Assembly (NCBI RefSeq): GCF_002930155.1
Contig: NZ_PHND01000001.1
Span: forward strand, 186,001 to 250,000
Direction: 5' to 3'
Length of the DNA: 64,000 bases
DNA from: Entomoplasma ellychniae
GTDB lineage: Bacteria > Bacillota_I > Bacilli_A > Mycoplasmatales > Mycoplasmataceae
Below, piece after piece: positions 37,331-46,856 of the stretch. Position 1 is the stretch's first letter. Each line of letters starts with the position of its first letter. Position numbers and translations under genes: made by a program. Below the pieces are notes generated by a model. It saw only the letters and a list, made by a program, of their open reading frames with translations, did no database searches and had not been told where the DNA came from.

Positions 37331-38267
37331 TAAAGAATTAACAAAACATGAATTATCAGAAAATAAAATAAACGATAATGAACGCAGTTTAAAAATTAGT
37401 AAACTAAAAATTATTTATTTATGGTTTCCAATTTGAAGAATGATGGCTAAAGCTAAAAAAATTAGTAAAAAAAATTACAAAACTCCTGGTTTTTATTCAG
37501 AAGAGTATGCTTATAATTTTGCTAAAAAATCAGCTAATAGAATTTTAAAAGCTTCAAATATAAATATTACAGTTGAGGGGTATGAAAATTGATTAGATCG
37601 TGGAGTTATTTTGGCAGCTAATCATCAGTCAAATTTTGATCCAACTATTCTTTTTGCTTTAAACAATTTTTACTTGAATCAACCTATGGCATTTATTGCT
37701 AAAAAAGAATTGTGAAATGATAAAAAATTAGGTAGATTTGTAAGAATTATTGACTGTATTCCTTTAGATAGAGAAAATCCAAGAAGTGCTTTAGAAGCAT
37801 TTAAAGAAGCTAAAGAACTTGTTGTTGATTATAAGAGATCTTTAGTGATATTTCCAGAAGGTACTAGAAGTAAGTCACAAGAAATAAAAGATTTTCATCC
37901 AGCAGCGCTTAAAATAGCTCAAATGGCTAATGCACCTGTTATTCCTGTAACAATTATTAATGCCTATCAAATATTTAAAAAAGATAGACCAAAAAAAGTT
38001 GAAGTAAAAGTTATTTTTGGTAAACCAATAATGCCAAGTAAACATATATCTTTAAAAACAGAAGATTTATCAAATAATGTAAGAAAAGTTATCTCAGAAA
38101 ACATGGAAAAATACAAGGATAAAGATTTGATTTGAGATTACAAAACTATAAATAAAATTAATCCTAAAAATGAAGAAGAAATTAGAGAATCAATTAAGAA
38201 AAAAACTAATCCTTCACCAAAAAAACAAAAGAAAAAACTTAAAGATATTTTCAATGTAGTTGACTAA
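37320..38267 (+). CDS. plsC: 1-acyl-sn-glycerol-3-phosphate acyltransferase
   Basis: Acylates lysophosphatidic acid to phosphatidic acid at the membrane. The 315 residues contain the acyltransferase motif NHQSNFDPT (H-x4-D type) near residue 101 and the FPEGTRSK block near 178, with a hydrophobic helix around residues 30-45. Both N- and C-terminal extensions are lysine-rich; the C-terminal 40 residues are strongly basic, possibly for membrane or nucleic acid binding. An AAGGAGA site lies in the 3' end of folA. Confidence 0.93.
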
Positions 38268-38268
38268 T

Positions 38269-38299
38269 AACAAGTGTGTTAAAACTACTTGTTTTTTTA
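38269..38299 (+). terminator. Terminator after plsC
   Basis: A seven-base stem AACAAGT / ACTTGTT with an eleven-base loop and a following T-run. It closes the lspA-plsC run of overlapping genes. Confidence 0.7.
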
Positions 38300-38332
38300 T
38301 TACAAAAAATTTTCAAAATTTCTTATTTTTAC

Positions 38333-38361
38333 TTGTTTATTTTTTGTCTTTAAGATAAAAT
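38333..38361 (+). promoter_or_regulatory. Probable tRNA cluster promoter
   Basis: TTGTTT (38333-38338) and TAAAAT (38356-38361) are separated by 17 bases, about 45 bases before the first tRNA. Confidence 0.5.
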
Positions 38362-38405
38362 AAATATTGTCCTTGTTAGAATAAGGATGCATATCTAAAG
38401 GTAAT

Positions 38406-38481
38406 GCTGACTTAGCTCAGATGGTAGAGCAATTGACTAGTAATCAATAGGTCGAAGGTTCAACTCCTTTAGTCAGCACCA
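38406..38481 (+). tRNA. tRNA-Thr(AGT)
   Basis: Seven-base acceptor stem GCTGACT/AGTCAGC, D-arm TAGCTCAG, anticodon loop CTAGTAA with anticodon AGT, T-loop GGTTCAACTCC and encoded CCA. An A34 threonine tRNA is also known from Mycoplasma capricolum. Confidence 0.95.
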
Positions 38482-38488
38482 TATAAAT

Positions 38489-38571
38489 GGAGGGGTAGCG
38501 AAGCGGTCAAACGCGGGTGGCTGTAACCCACTTCCTTTGGTTCGGGGGTTCGAATCCCTCCCCCTCCACCA
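38489..38571 (+). tRNA. tRNA-Tyr(GTA)
   Basis: Acceptor GGAGGGG/CCCCTCC, anticodon loop CTGTAAC with GTA, long variable arm (class II), T-loop GGTTCGAATCC, discriminator A and encoded CCA. Confidence 0.95.
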
Positions 38572-38576
38572 TTTAT

Positions 38577-38651
38577 TGGGCCATAGCCAAGCGGTAAGGC
38601 AAAGGACTTTGACTCCTTCATGCGCCGGTTCGAATCCTGCTGGCCCAACCA
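38577..38651 (+). tRNA. tRNA-Gln(TTG)
   Basis: Acceptor TGGGCCA/TGGCCCA, anticodon loop CTTTGAC with TTG, T-loop GGTTCGAATCC and encoded CCA. Confidence 0.95.
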
Positions 38652-38656
38652 ACTAT

Positions 38657-38732
<76 letters not shown>

Positions 38733-38740
38733 TTAATTAT

Positions 38741-38829
38741 CCCCAAGTGGCGGAATCGGTAGACGCAGCGGACTTAAAATCCGCCGGGCTTTATATCCTG
38801 TGCCAGTTCAAGTCTGGCCTTGGGGACCA
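38741..38829 (+). tRNA. tRNA-Leu(TAA)
   Basis: Acceptor CCCCAAG/CTTGGGG, anticodon loop CTTAAAA with TAA, class II long variable arm, T-loop AGTTCAAGTC and encoded CCA. Serves UUA, the dominant leucine codon in this DNA. Confidence 0.95.
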
Positions 38830-38841
38830 TTTTAAAATAAT

Positions 38842-38870
38842 ACAACCATTAAGGTTGTTTTTTTTATTTT
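38842..38870 (+). terminator. Terminator of the tRNA cluster
   Basis: ACAACC and GGTTGT form a six-base stem with an ATTAA loop, followed by eight T residues, 13 bases after the last tRNA. Confidence 0.8.
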
Positions 38871-38885
38871 TTAAATAATATTAAT

Positions 38886-38915
38886 AATAAAAAAACTAAC
38901 TAAATAAGTTAGTTT
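38886..38915 (-). terminator. Terminator of the lipoprotein gene
   Basis: On the minus strand an eight-base stem (AAACTAAC / GTTAGTTT) with a seven-base loop starts in the stop codon of the lipoprotein gene and is followed by T residues. Confidence 0.75.
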
Positions 38916-39957
38916 AATCAGGAATTCTATTTAAAACACCTTCATCTCATTTCTCAATAAATTTTTTATAAGGTTCTAGACCACTATCGTTAAAAGAAAA
39001 TTTAGATGTTCCTTCTTTTTTATAGATATCTTGTAAAATTGATTTATTATTACTTTCAACATTACTAAAAGCTAATGTTTCATTTCAAGTTTTAAACATA
39101 TTTTCAATATCTTTTGAATCATATGATCTACCTTTATCTTTAAAAGCATCTTGGTCTTTTTGAAGAATAACTTTATCAACTTCATTGTAAACTGTATAGC
39201 CATTTAAATAGCCTATTAGCTCACCATTTCTTATAATTAAGAAAATAGGCCCTTTTGACTCGCTAAGTTCTTTAACTTTTGTTTCAATTAATGTTTGAGC
39301 TCCATCAAATAACTCATTTTTTTTAGTTTTAGTATTAGCTTCAGCTAACTTTTGATTGTTTGTTTCTAAAGTAATGTCATAAGTCATTCTAGCTATTGAA
39401 GGAGTTAATCAATCACTTAATATTTTTTTAGTAACTTTGCTTGTTCATAAGTTATCAATTGAAGAAGCTTGATAGCCTGCAATTTTAATATCTGTTCCAA
39501 GTGCTTCTTTTGAAAAAATAACATTTTCAGTTTTATTTATAAACTCATGTCTAGAATTTGATTTATTTCATTTTGTTGAAACTTCTTGAATTCCAGCATC
39601 ATTTCCAAGAGAAGTTAATTTTCCAAGATCTTTAAAAGCTTTAACAGCACCAGTACTTGCATCTGTACCATTATTTAAAACTGCAAAAGCATCTGTTAAA
39701 TTTTCAGTGTTTGTTGCTTGTTTTAAAGCATATTCAAATGATAAAGAAGAGTAGTTGTCAGCCCCACCTATATAATAAACTAGCGTTGAACCTTTTTTAT
39801 CTATTTCATTTACCCCTTTAAAAGTTGGTCTTGTACCATCAGCTAATTCAATAAATTGATTAACTGTTTCTGCAACATTATTAGAACAAGAAACAACAAC
39901 TAAACTAGGTGTTGCTGTTAACGTTAATGCTCCCAAAATGATCAATAATTTCTTCAT
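38914..39957 (-). CDS. Lipoprotein of unknown function
   Basis: A 347-residue secreted lipoprotein. The N-terminus MKKLLIILGALTLTATPSL is a classic signal peptide followed by the lipobox VVVSC, so LspA would cleave before the cysteine at about residue 24. The mature protein is soluble, rich in Asn, Thr and Lys, and has no motif I recognise; GSTLVYYIGGADNYSS and IFLIIRNGELIGYLNGYTVY look like buried strands. The ATG at 39957 follows a strong TAGGAGAAAAC site. It is transcribed divergently from rpmG, alone, with its own terminator. Two or three Trp are encoded by TGA. Confidence 0.85.
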
Positions 39958-40053
39958 GTTTTCTCCTATAAGATATATTAAATATATTTTACTATAAAAC
40001 TGATTTTATAACAAATAAAAATTATTTAAATATTTATCAATATATAAAAATGT

Positions 40054-40081
40054 TTTACAAATCTGTGATATTATTTATTAT
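40054..40081 (+). promoter_or_regulatory. Probable rpmG promoter
   Basis: TTTACA (40054-40059) and TATTAT (40076-40081) with 16-base spacing, 52 bases before rpmG. It has the same TTTACA box as the mraZ promoter. Confidence 0.5.
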
Positions 40082-40132
40082 AGATTGTCTTAAAAAACAA
40101 AACAATTTAAATGAGCAGCGAGGTGAAAGTTT

Positions 40133-40276
40133 ATGCGTGAAAAATATATTCTACGTTGTACTGAATGTAAAAATGAAAACTACATTGGTAGAAACGACAA
40201 GAAAAAAGAAAAAATAGAAGTTAAAAAATTCTGTAGCAAATGTAACAAACATGAAGTTCATAAACAAAAAAAATAA
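40133..40276 (+). CDS. rpmG: 50S ribosomal protein L33
   Basis: A 47-residue ribosomal protein beginning [17 protein letters not shown], with two CxxC pairs (CTEC and CSKC) forming a zinc ribbon, and a basic tail. GAGGTGAAAG precedes the ATG. It stands alone, with a divergent lipoprotein upstream and pepP downstream. Confidence 0.95.
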   Translation: MREKYILRCTECKNENYIGRNDKKKEKIEVKKFCSKCNKHEVHKQKK

Positions 40277-40382
40277 TTAATACTAATTTTTATATTTTGA
40301 TTGCTTTTAATATTTTACAAAATAAATCATTCCATAAAATAAAGTTAGCAAGAAAAAGTAAAGATTATTTGCAAGAAAAATG

Positions 40383-40450
40383 ATTGTTTTATATATATAT
40401 TAGCTAAAACAATACTAAAAAATAATTTTCTAAAAATGCAGAAAATTATT
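40383..40450 (+). repeat. Two tandem hairpins before pepP
   Basis: ATTGTTTTA/TAAAACAAT (nine pairs, 40383-40413) is followed by a perfect eleven-pair hairpin AATAATTTTCT/AGAAAATTATT (40421-40450, loop AAAAATGC). Neither is followed by a T-run, so they are not simple terminators on this strand. The rest of the 258-base gap holds only TATAAT boxes at 40484 and 40495 for pepP. Confidence 0.7.
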
Positions 40451-40534
40451 CAGATATTCTGAAACTAAATAAAAATCGTATCATATAATATTGGTATAAT
40501 TTATTTAAATAATTTTTTATTAAAAGGAGATTTT

Positions 40535-41608
40535 ATGTCAAAACAAAAAATTATAAAAAATTTATTAGAAAAAAATAATGCTGATGCAATATTATTATAT
40601 TCACCACAAAATAGATACTGATTTTCAAGATTTCATTCTTCACTAGGGTATTTAATTGTAACTAAAGAAAATAGTTATTTATTTTTAGATGGTAGATATA
40701 TTACTGCTGCTTTAAATAATAAAAATATTCCAAGTGATATTAAAATTTCAGGTTTTAATAAAGGATTATGAGACTCAATTAAAGACGTGTTGAAAAATGA
40801 AAATATTAAAACATTAGCTTTTGAATCAGATTGAGTTCATTATTCAGAATATGAACAATATAAAACAATCTTTAAAGAACTAACTTTAAAACCAGTTGAT
40901 ACTTCGTCAATTAGAATTATTAAAGATGAATGAGAAATAAAACAAATTCAAAAAGCATGTGATATAACTAATGAGGTATTTGAATCAGTTTTAAAATTTG
41001 TTAAACCTGGAATGACTGAAAAAGAATTACAAAGATTTGTTGATAATGAATTTTTAGTTTTAGGTGCTGATAAAATCTCTTTTGATACTATTGTCGCTAG
41101 TGGAATTAATGGTGCAATGCCACATGCTGTTCCAAGTGATAAAAAAATTCAATTAGGTGAATTAGTCACTTTGGATATGGGTTGTTATTACAATGGCTAT
41201 TGTTCTGATCAAACTAGAACTTTTGCAATGGGAGAAATTGATAAAAAGTTAGAAGACATTTACAATACAGTGTTTGAAGCTCAAAGTTTAGGTATAAGTT
41301 TAGTTAAAGCTGGTGAAGATGCTGGTGAAATTCATAAAGCTGTTGCCAAATATATTGATGAGCGTGGTTATGCTGGTTACTTTACACATGGTTTGGGTCA
41401 TGGTTATGGTGTTGAAATTCATGAAGAACCATACACTTCACCCACAGGTAATAGAATACTTGAACCTAATATGACTATAACTATTGAGCCTGGGATTTAT
41501 ATCCCTGAAATTGGTGGTGTAAGAATTGAAGATGACTTATTAGTAACCAATAAAGGTTATAAACTTCTAACTTCGGCTAGAAGAGAATTGGTTAAAATTA
41601 AGTTTTAA
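40535..41608 (+). CDS. pepP: Xaa-Pro aminopeptidase (M24 family)
   Basis: A metallopeptidase that removes N-terminal residues before proline. The 357 residues have an N-terminal creatinase-like domain (1-125) and a pita-bread catalytic domain with the metal ligands in LVTLDMGCYYNGYCSDQTRTF, HGLGHGYGVEIHEEP, MTITIEPGIYIP and GVRIEDDLLV. A perfect AAAGGAGA site precedes the ATG. Several TGA Trp codons are in the N-terminal domain, for example in NRYWFSRFHSS. It is followed by a membrane-protein gene after 27 bases. Confidence 0.95.
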
Positions 41609-41635
41609 TTAAAACTATTAAGGAGAAATAAAAAA

Positions 41636-42370
41636 ATGACAAAATTTAAAATATCATATAAACTATTTTTTGGACTACTATCATTTACTGTAATGATTGC
41701 GTATTATGTATGAGGAATTTTTAATAATAATGATATTATAGACGTATATAATGGAAACTATGAGACTTTTACCATAGATTATTTTACTACTTTTACATTA
41801 CTTTCAAATGTTCTAGTTCATGCATGATTAATTGCAGCAGGGATCAATTATAAACAAGAAGGTAAAAGCAAATTATTAGGTCATACAAGTGCAAATACTT
41901 TAGCAACATTAATTACTTTAACTTTTATAATCTATAATTTTGTCTTAATTCCTGTTCAAGGTTTTCCAACACAAACATTTAGTTGAATAACTTCAATAAT
42001 AAATCATGTAATCACACCAATTATATTTGTAATTTATGTAAACTTCATGATGGAAAACAAGGAAATAGTTATTAAAAAAGAATACATTGTAAAAAAATTC
42101 TGAATTCCATTCACAATGACTTTAGCATATTGTTTATTTGCAATGTTTAGAGGTGAAATAAGACTTAAATCTGGTTACACAGAAAGCATTCTTTACCCTT
42201 ACTTTTTCTTAAATGTTCACAAAGTAGGACCTATGGGAATTCCTGGATATGGATGATTCGCAATTGCCTTTGTTTTAGTTGTTGTAATACTTTTTAGCTT
42301 TAGTTTCTTATACAATTGCATAAATAACAAAATGGTAACTCGTAAATTTATAAAAACAAGCACTTTTTAA
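41636..42370 (+). CDS. Pr6Pr/DUF1600-like six-helix membrane protein
   Basis: A 244-residue protein with about six transmembrane helices. The YFTTFTLLSNVLVHAWLI block near residue 50, the YNFVLIP segment and SIINHVITPIIFVIYV near 125, with a membrane His, resemble the Pr6Pr (FAR-17a/AIG1-like) family often labelled DUF1600 in mollicutes; related eukaryotic proteins are fatty-acid ester hydrolases. Function here is unknown. A TAAGGAGAAA site precedes the ATG. Several TGA Trp codons occur. Confidence 0.6.
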
Positions 42371-42373
42371 TTT

Positions 42374-42424
42374 AAAAACTCCTATTCAAGATATATAATT
42401 TATATATCGAAAAAAGGAGTTTTT
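42374..42424 (+). promoter_or_regulatory. Hairpin enclosing the ribosome-binding site of the copper gene
   Basis: A perfect ten-base outer stem AAAAACTCCT / AGGAGTTTTT (42374-42383 with 42415-42424) contains an inner stem GATATATA/TATATATC (42390-42408). The 3' outer arm contains AGGAG, the only ribosome-binding site of the small HMA protein whose ATG is at 42429. It also has a short T-run, so it could act as terminator for the upstream gene, as translational shut-off for the copper module, or both. A TATAAT (42394-42399) lies in the inner stem. Confidence 0.65.
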
Positions 42425-42428
42425 ATTT

Positions 42429-42650
42429 ATGGCAAAAACTGTATTATTACATGTAGATTCATTGGAATGCGCAAGTTGTGTTTCTTCTGTTGGAAAATCA
42501 CTTCGAAATAATTTTATAAAAGATTATACAGTTTCATTACGTGAAAAAGAAATAGAAGTTGTTTACGATGAAAATGAAACTAACGCCAAAGAGATTAGAA
42601 AAATATTAAAAAAATCAGGATATAAAGGAACAATTGTTAGCGAAAGTTAA
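42429..42650 (+). CDS. Small heavy-metal-binding (HMA, CopZ-like) protein
   Basis: A 73-residue ferredoxin-fold metal-binding protein. The metal loop reads ECASCVSS with two cysteines (CxxC) near residue 14-17 and the ending AKEIRKILKKSGYKG is typical of HMA domains that carry Cu(I). It overlaps the start of the following P-type ATPase. In most bacteria this domain is the N-terminal part of CopA; here it is a separate protein, so it probably delivers copper to the pump. Confidence 0.9.
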   Translation: MAKTVLLHVDSLECASCVSSVGKSLRNNFIKDYTVSLREKEIEVVYDENETNAKEIRKILKKSGYKGTIVSES

Positions 42651-44550
42651 AACTAAAAAGTTTTTAAAACAACTGGTTTTTTTAATAGATATTATACTAG
42701 CGCTTTCTTTATCGATTATTAATTTAAACTCAACCATAAGTAATAATTTATATATGGTGTTTTTTGGTCTTGTCCCGTTAGCTATTATTAACACTTATTT
42801 TATAGGTTGAAAATATATAGAAAGAACATATTTTGAAATATTTAAGTGAAAAAGAATAGGGATGAACTTTTTAGTATTTGCATCAACTCAAATATCTTTA
42901 ATTTATAGTTTAATAGAAATTATTTATTACTTAAATCATGGTGATCATTTAGAATTGCATTTAATAGAAATTCCAATTTTTGTAATTATCTTTGTAAAAA
43001 TAGGTGATTTAATAAATGATTATATAAAATCAAAAATCGGAAATGACTTAAAAAAAATTCAATCACTTCAATCTAAAAATGCTTTTTTATTGAGAAATGA
43101 AGAATATATAAAAGTAAACGTAAATCAAATTAGTGCTGGTGATATTATTAAAGTGCCTATTGGTTACAGTGTTCCAATGGATGGTATTTTAATATCTAAA
43201 CAAGCACTTGTTGATTCACAACTTATTAATGGTGAAAATCATGGTCTGGAAATATCATATAAAGATAATGTATTTGCAGGAATGAGGAATATGGGTGAGG
43301 AATTTTCAATTGAAGCTACAGGTTTAGTAAAAGATAATTTAATTAATAAAATGGTTAAGAAAATAAATCAAATTCAAACCGAAAAAAAAGGAATTCAAAC
43401 AATTGTTGATAGAGTACTTTTGTGATTTACACCAGTTGTTTTAGTTTTATCTATTTTAGGTTTTTTCATATCTTATTTCTTTTTTGAAAATGGTAGTTTT
43501 TTGTTATCCTTAAAAGTTTCTATAACTGTTTTAGTTTCCGCTTGTCCTTGTGCTATAGGTTTAGCAACACCATTAGCTATTTTAATAGGGGCTAGCAGGG
43601 CTGCTAAAAAGGGCGTTATATTTAATAAACCTGAATCTTTTAGTAAACTGCATAAAATTACAACAGTTGTTTTTGATAAAACTGGTACCTTAACTAAAGG
43701 CGAAATTGAAGTTAAAGATTATATTGGTGATGAAAAATACTTACCAATAATTGGTTCATTTCAATTAAACATAAAACATCCAATTGCTTCAGGAATTATT
43801 AATTATCTCAATAAAAAAAATATTGACTGTAATATAAAATTACGCCAAATTGATACTGATTTTTTAGCGTTCACATACTTAGATGATCATTATCAAATAA
43901 TTAAATATAGTAATTTTAAAAGTGCAGGATTAGCACCAGAAATTAATTTTAGACAGACTACAAACACAAGCTCATTATTGTTTAAAAACGAAAATCTTGT
44001 AGCTCAAATATTTTTTGAAGATAAACTGAGAGAAGGTGTAGATGATAAGATTCAAGAGTTGATGGGGCAGGGTTTTAAAGTTGTAATGATTACTGGTGAT
44101 AATATTGGAGTTGCTAAAAAAGTTGCTATTTCATTAAAAATAAAACATGTATATGCAAATATGACACCTGATAAAAAGCTTCTTTTAATTAAAGAAATGC
44201 AAATGAATGGGGAAAAAGTTCTTTTTGCAGGTGATGGCTTAAATGATGCTTTGGCTATTAAACAAGCAGATTTATCAATTGCAGTTATTAATAAAAGCAC
44301 TTATTTAGATCTTGATGCAGATATTGCTTTGTTAGATTCAAAAATTAGTTTAATAGTTGACACTATAAATGAAGTTAAAAATACTAAAAAAATTATTTAT
44401 TCAAATTTATTTTGAGCATTCACTTATAATTTAATAATAATACCTTTGGCTTTATTTGGTGTGTTATCACCACACATTGGAATGTTAGCAATGTTTTTAT
44501 CATCTATTTTAGTTTTATTAAATTCTTTGTTTTTTAAAATGAGAAAGTAA
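42634..44550 (+). CDS. copA: Copper-type P1B ATPase lacking an attached HMA domain
   Basis: A 638-residue metal-exporting P-type ATPase. I chose a TTG start at 42634, inside the HMA gene, after an AAAGGA; the first ATG (42754) would cut into the first helix. Features: actuator domain with INGE in place of the usual TGE near 195, membrane CPC motif at Cys304-Cys306, phosphorylated DKTGT at Asp348, HP motif in IKHPIASG, GDGLNDA near 533, then helix YNLIIIPLA and AMFLSSILVLLNSL, which are Cu(I)-site signatures. It exports Cu(I), probably with the upstream protein as chaperone. Confidence 0.9.
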
Positions 44551-44555
44551 ATAAG

Positions 44556-44880
44556 ATGAAAGAAATTACAAGATGTGATTGATCAAATAATGATGTTTTA
44601 AATAGTTACCATGATAATGAATTGTGCATTGTTAGTACGATAATAACTGTCTTTTGGAAATGTTCTTTTAGAGTAAAATTAACCATGTTTGACATGATTG
44701 ATTATTTTAATAAAAAATAGTTCAAAAATTTTGATAAATACATTTGAGGTTTTACTAATAATAAACAAATAATAAATTATTTAAAATTATCTTATGGATT
44801 TGAAAAAAGGATTTAAACTTGCAGGTCCAGTCACAAAATACTCATTTTTGTAATCAATTGGTATTATTGACGATATTTAA
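44556..44880 (+). pseudogene. tag: Decayed tag: DNA-3-methyladenine glycosylase I
   Basis: The first 20 residues, with TRCDWSNNDVLNSYHDNE, match the N-terminus of Tag, in which RCxW and YHDxEW are invariant. The frame meets TAG at 44718. A middle block FDKYIWGFTNNKQIIN (44730-44780) fits the later part of Tag (FDAYLWSFVxGKP), and the C-terminal block DLKKGFKLAGPVTKYSF follows in another frame, with a TAA inside it where Tag has Gln. About 100 residues of the catalytic middle are deleted. It ends next to the convergent kinase gene, overlapping it by 4 bases. Confidence 0.85.
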
Positions 44881-45653
44881 CTTCTTGTTTTAAACAAAGC
44901 ATTAATTTTGTCGTTCATAATATTTATAAAAATACTATTATTTGTTTTTTCAAACATGTATAAAGCTCAATAACTTCATAAATAATTTTGAAACAAAATT
45001 AAATCACTTAATTTCTTTTTTTCTTTTTCTGTTAAATTTAATAACTCAATAAATTTATCATGTTTTTTAACAGGCAATGACTCGCTAATAAAACTTGCAT
45101 AATCAAATAAGTAATGATTATATGAAGCATATTCAAAATCAATAACTTTTCATCCCTTTTTGAAATTAATAAAGTTATTTAAAACTAAATCATTATGAGA
45201 AAAAACAGGATAAGAACCATCATCTCAATAATTATTTAAAATTTTAATTATTCTTGAGTCAAAAACTTTTAGTTGTTGAATTTCTTTTTGAACGTTAGAT
45301 TTAAAAAACATCAAAAAATCAAGTGGTTTAAATACTGCAATATTTTCTAATTTTAAATTATGAATATTTTTTATAATATTGATAATTGTTAGCATTTTAT
45401 TAGTGCATACATTTACTTGACTAAGTGTTTTAACATTTTTAAAAAAAAGGGTTTGAGAAGTAAATAAAGTTTCTTTTTGATAAGCAAAAGGGATAATAAC
45501 ATACTTATTTTTTATTTTATTTAACTGATCATAAATTGCTATTTCATTATTTCTATTTAAATAATCATCACAAAAAATATGAGATTCTTTGTAAAGGATG
45601 TTATTTTTAACATTTATTTTATTTGTTAGTCCTAATATTTTATTTTTATTCAT
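44877..45653 (-). CDS. Choline/aminoglycoside kinase-like phosphotransferase
   Basis: A 258-residue protein of the protein-kinase-like APH/choline kinase superfamily. The catalytic loop FSHNDLVLNNF and the metal-binding KVIDFEYASYNHYLFDYASF sit around residues 155-190, as in LicA-type choline kinases. The N-terminal lobe is short. The ATG at 45653 has an AGAGGTTA site; a longer frame to 45719 lacks one. It converges on the tag pseudogene. It may phosphorylate choline or an amino sugar for lipid or glycan building, but the substrate is not visible from sequence. Confidence 0.82.
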
Positions 45654-45703
45654 ATTAACCTCTAAAATATATATTATATATTTAATAGACAAAAAGGAAT
45701 TAA

Positions 45704-46321
45704 ATGAATAAGAAAACATTATGATTTGCTAGCTCCAATAAAGGTAAAATAAAAGATATTAAAAGTCTTTTGGGCTTGTTTGATATTAAGTTCTTAGATG
45801 AATTGCCTGATTATGTGGAACCAGAAGAAAATGGTGATACATTTGAAGCTAATGCAATAATAAAAGCTAAGAGCTTAAGTGAAGTTGTTGACGGGTGAGT
45901 TATATCAGATGATTCTGGTTTTTGTGTTGATGCTTTAAATGGATTTCCAGGAGTTCTTTCTAAAAGGTGGGCATATCCTGTAAGTGATGATGAAAAATTG
46001 TGTGAATTATTATTGGCAAAAATTAAAAAAGAAACAAATATGAGTAATTTAAAAGCCAATTTTACAACTTGTTTAGTTTTATATAATCACACTTTAAATA
46101 AACAATACATTTTCACTGGTTTGTGTGAAGGTCAACTAGGTGATAAAATAATAAAAGGTAATGATACTTTTGCATATGATTGAATTTTTAAACCAGATCA
46201 GTTTAATGTTTATTTTGCAGAATTATCAAGTGAATTAAAAAGAAAAATATCAGCAAGAGGTATTGCTGTAAAAAAGTTAATAGACTTTATAGAAAGTAAG
46301 GAATTTGAATATGAGTATTAA
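45704..46321 (+). CDS. rdgB: XTP/dITP pyrophosphatase
   Basis: Hydrolyses non-canonical purine triphosphates. The 205 residues start with [14 protein letters not shown], followed by [36 protein letters not shown] and a DWIFKP segment, the standard Ham1/RdgB signatures. The start follows an AAAAAGGA site. It ends 11 bases inside trmL. A TGA Trp is used at residue 7 (LWFASS) and again before VISDDSG. Confidence 0.94.
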
Positions 46322-46856
46322 TAAAAAAGTTAATGTTGTTTTATTTGAACCTGAAATTGCACAAAATGTAGCAGCAATTATTAGAACTTGTGTAGCTACT
46401 AATTCTGTTTTGCATATTATTGAACCATTAGGTTTTATTTTTAAAAAAGAAGAACTTAATCGTGCTAGTGCTGGAACATTTGATTTAGTTGACTATAAAC
46501 TTTATGATGACTGAAACGATTTTGAATCACAAAATAAAAATATAAATTTATATTGTATTTCAAGATATGGTAAAAACACACACAGTGATTATGATTTTAA
46601 TGAAAATAATGAAGAAGTTTTTGTAATGTTTGGGAAAGAATCAACAGGAATTGATAAACAAATCCTTAAAGAGAACTTTGATAAAACATTTAGATTACCT
46701 ATGACAGAGCAAACCAGAAGTATTAATTTAGCTAATACTGTAGGTATTGTTGTTTATGAAATATTAAGACAATGAGATTATCCAGGTTTGAGTAAAACAG
46801 AAGTTCAAAAAGGTGCTGATTATATAATGAACGAAGAGTGAAGAAATGAAAAATAA
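46311..46856 (+). CDS. trmL: tRNA (cytidine/uridine-34-2'-O)-methyltransferase
   Basis: A SPOUT-knot methyltransferase acting on the wobble base. The 181 residues show [39 protein letters not shown] near residue 103, and the knot end [24 protein letters not shown] use the ATG at 46311, not the TTG six bases earlier. GGAATTTGA is the only upstream site, so coupling with rdgB (11-base overlap) is probable. Confidence 0.94.

Noticed and set aside
45654-45719. Longer start for the kinase-like gene on the minus strand
   Set aside because: The extension crosses the promoter and ribosome-binding region of rdgB, while the ATG at 45653 has an AGAGG site.
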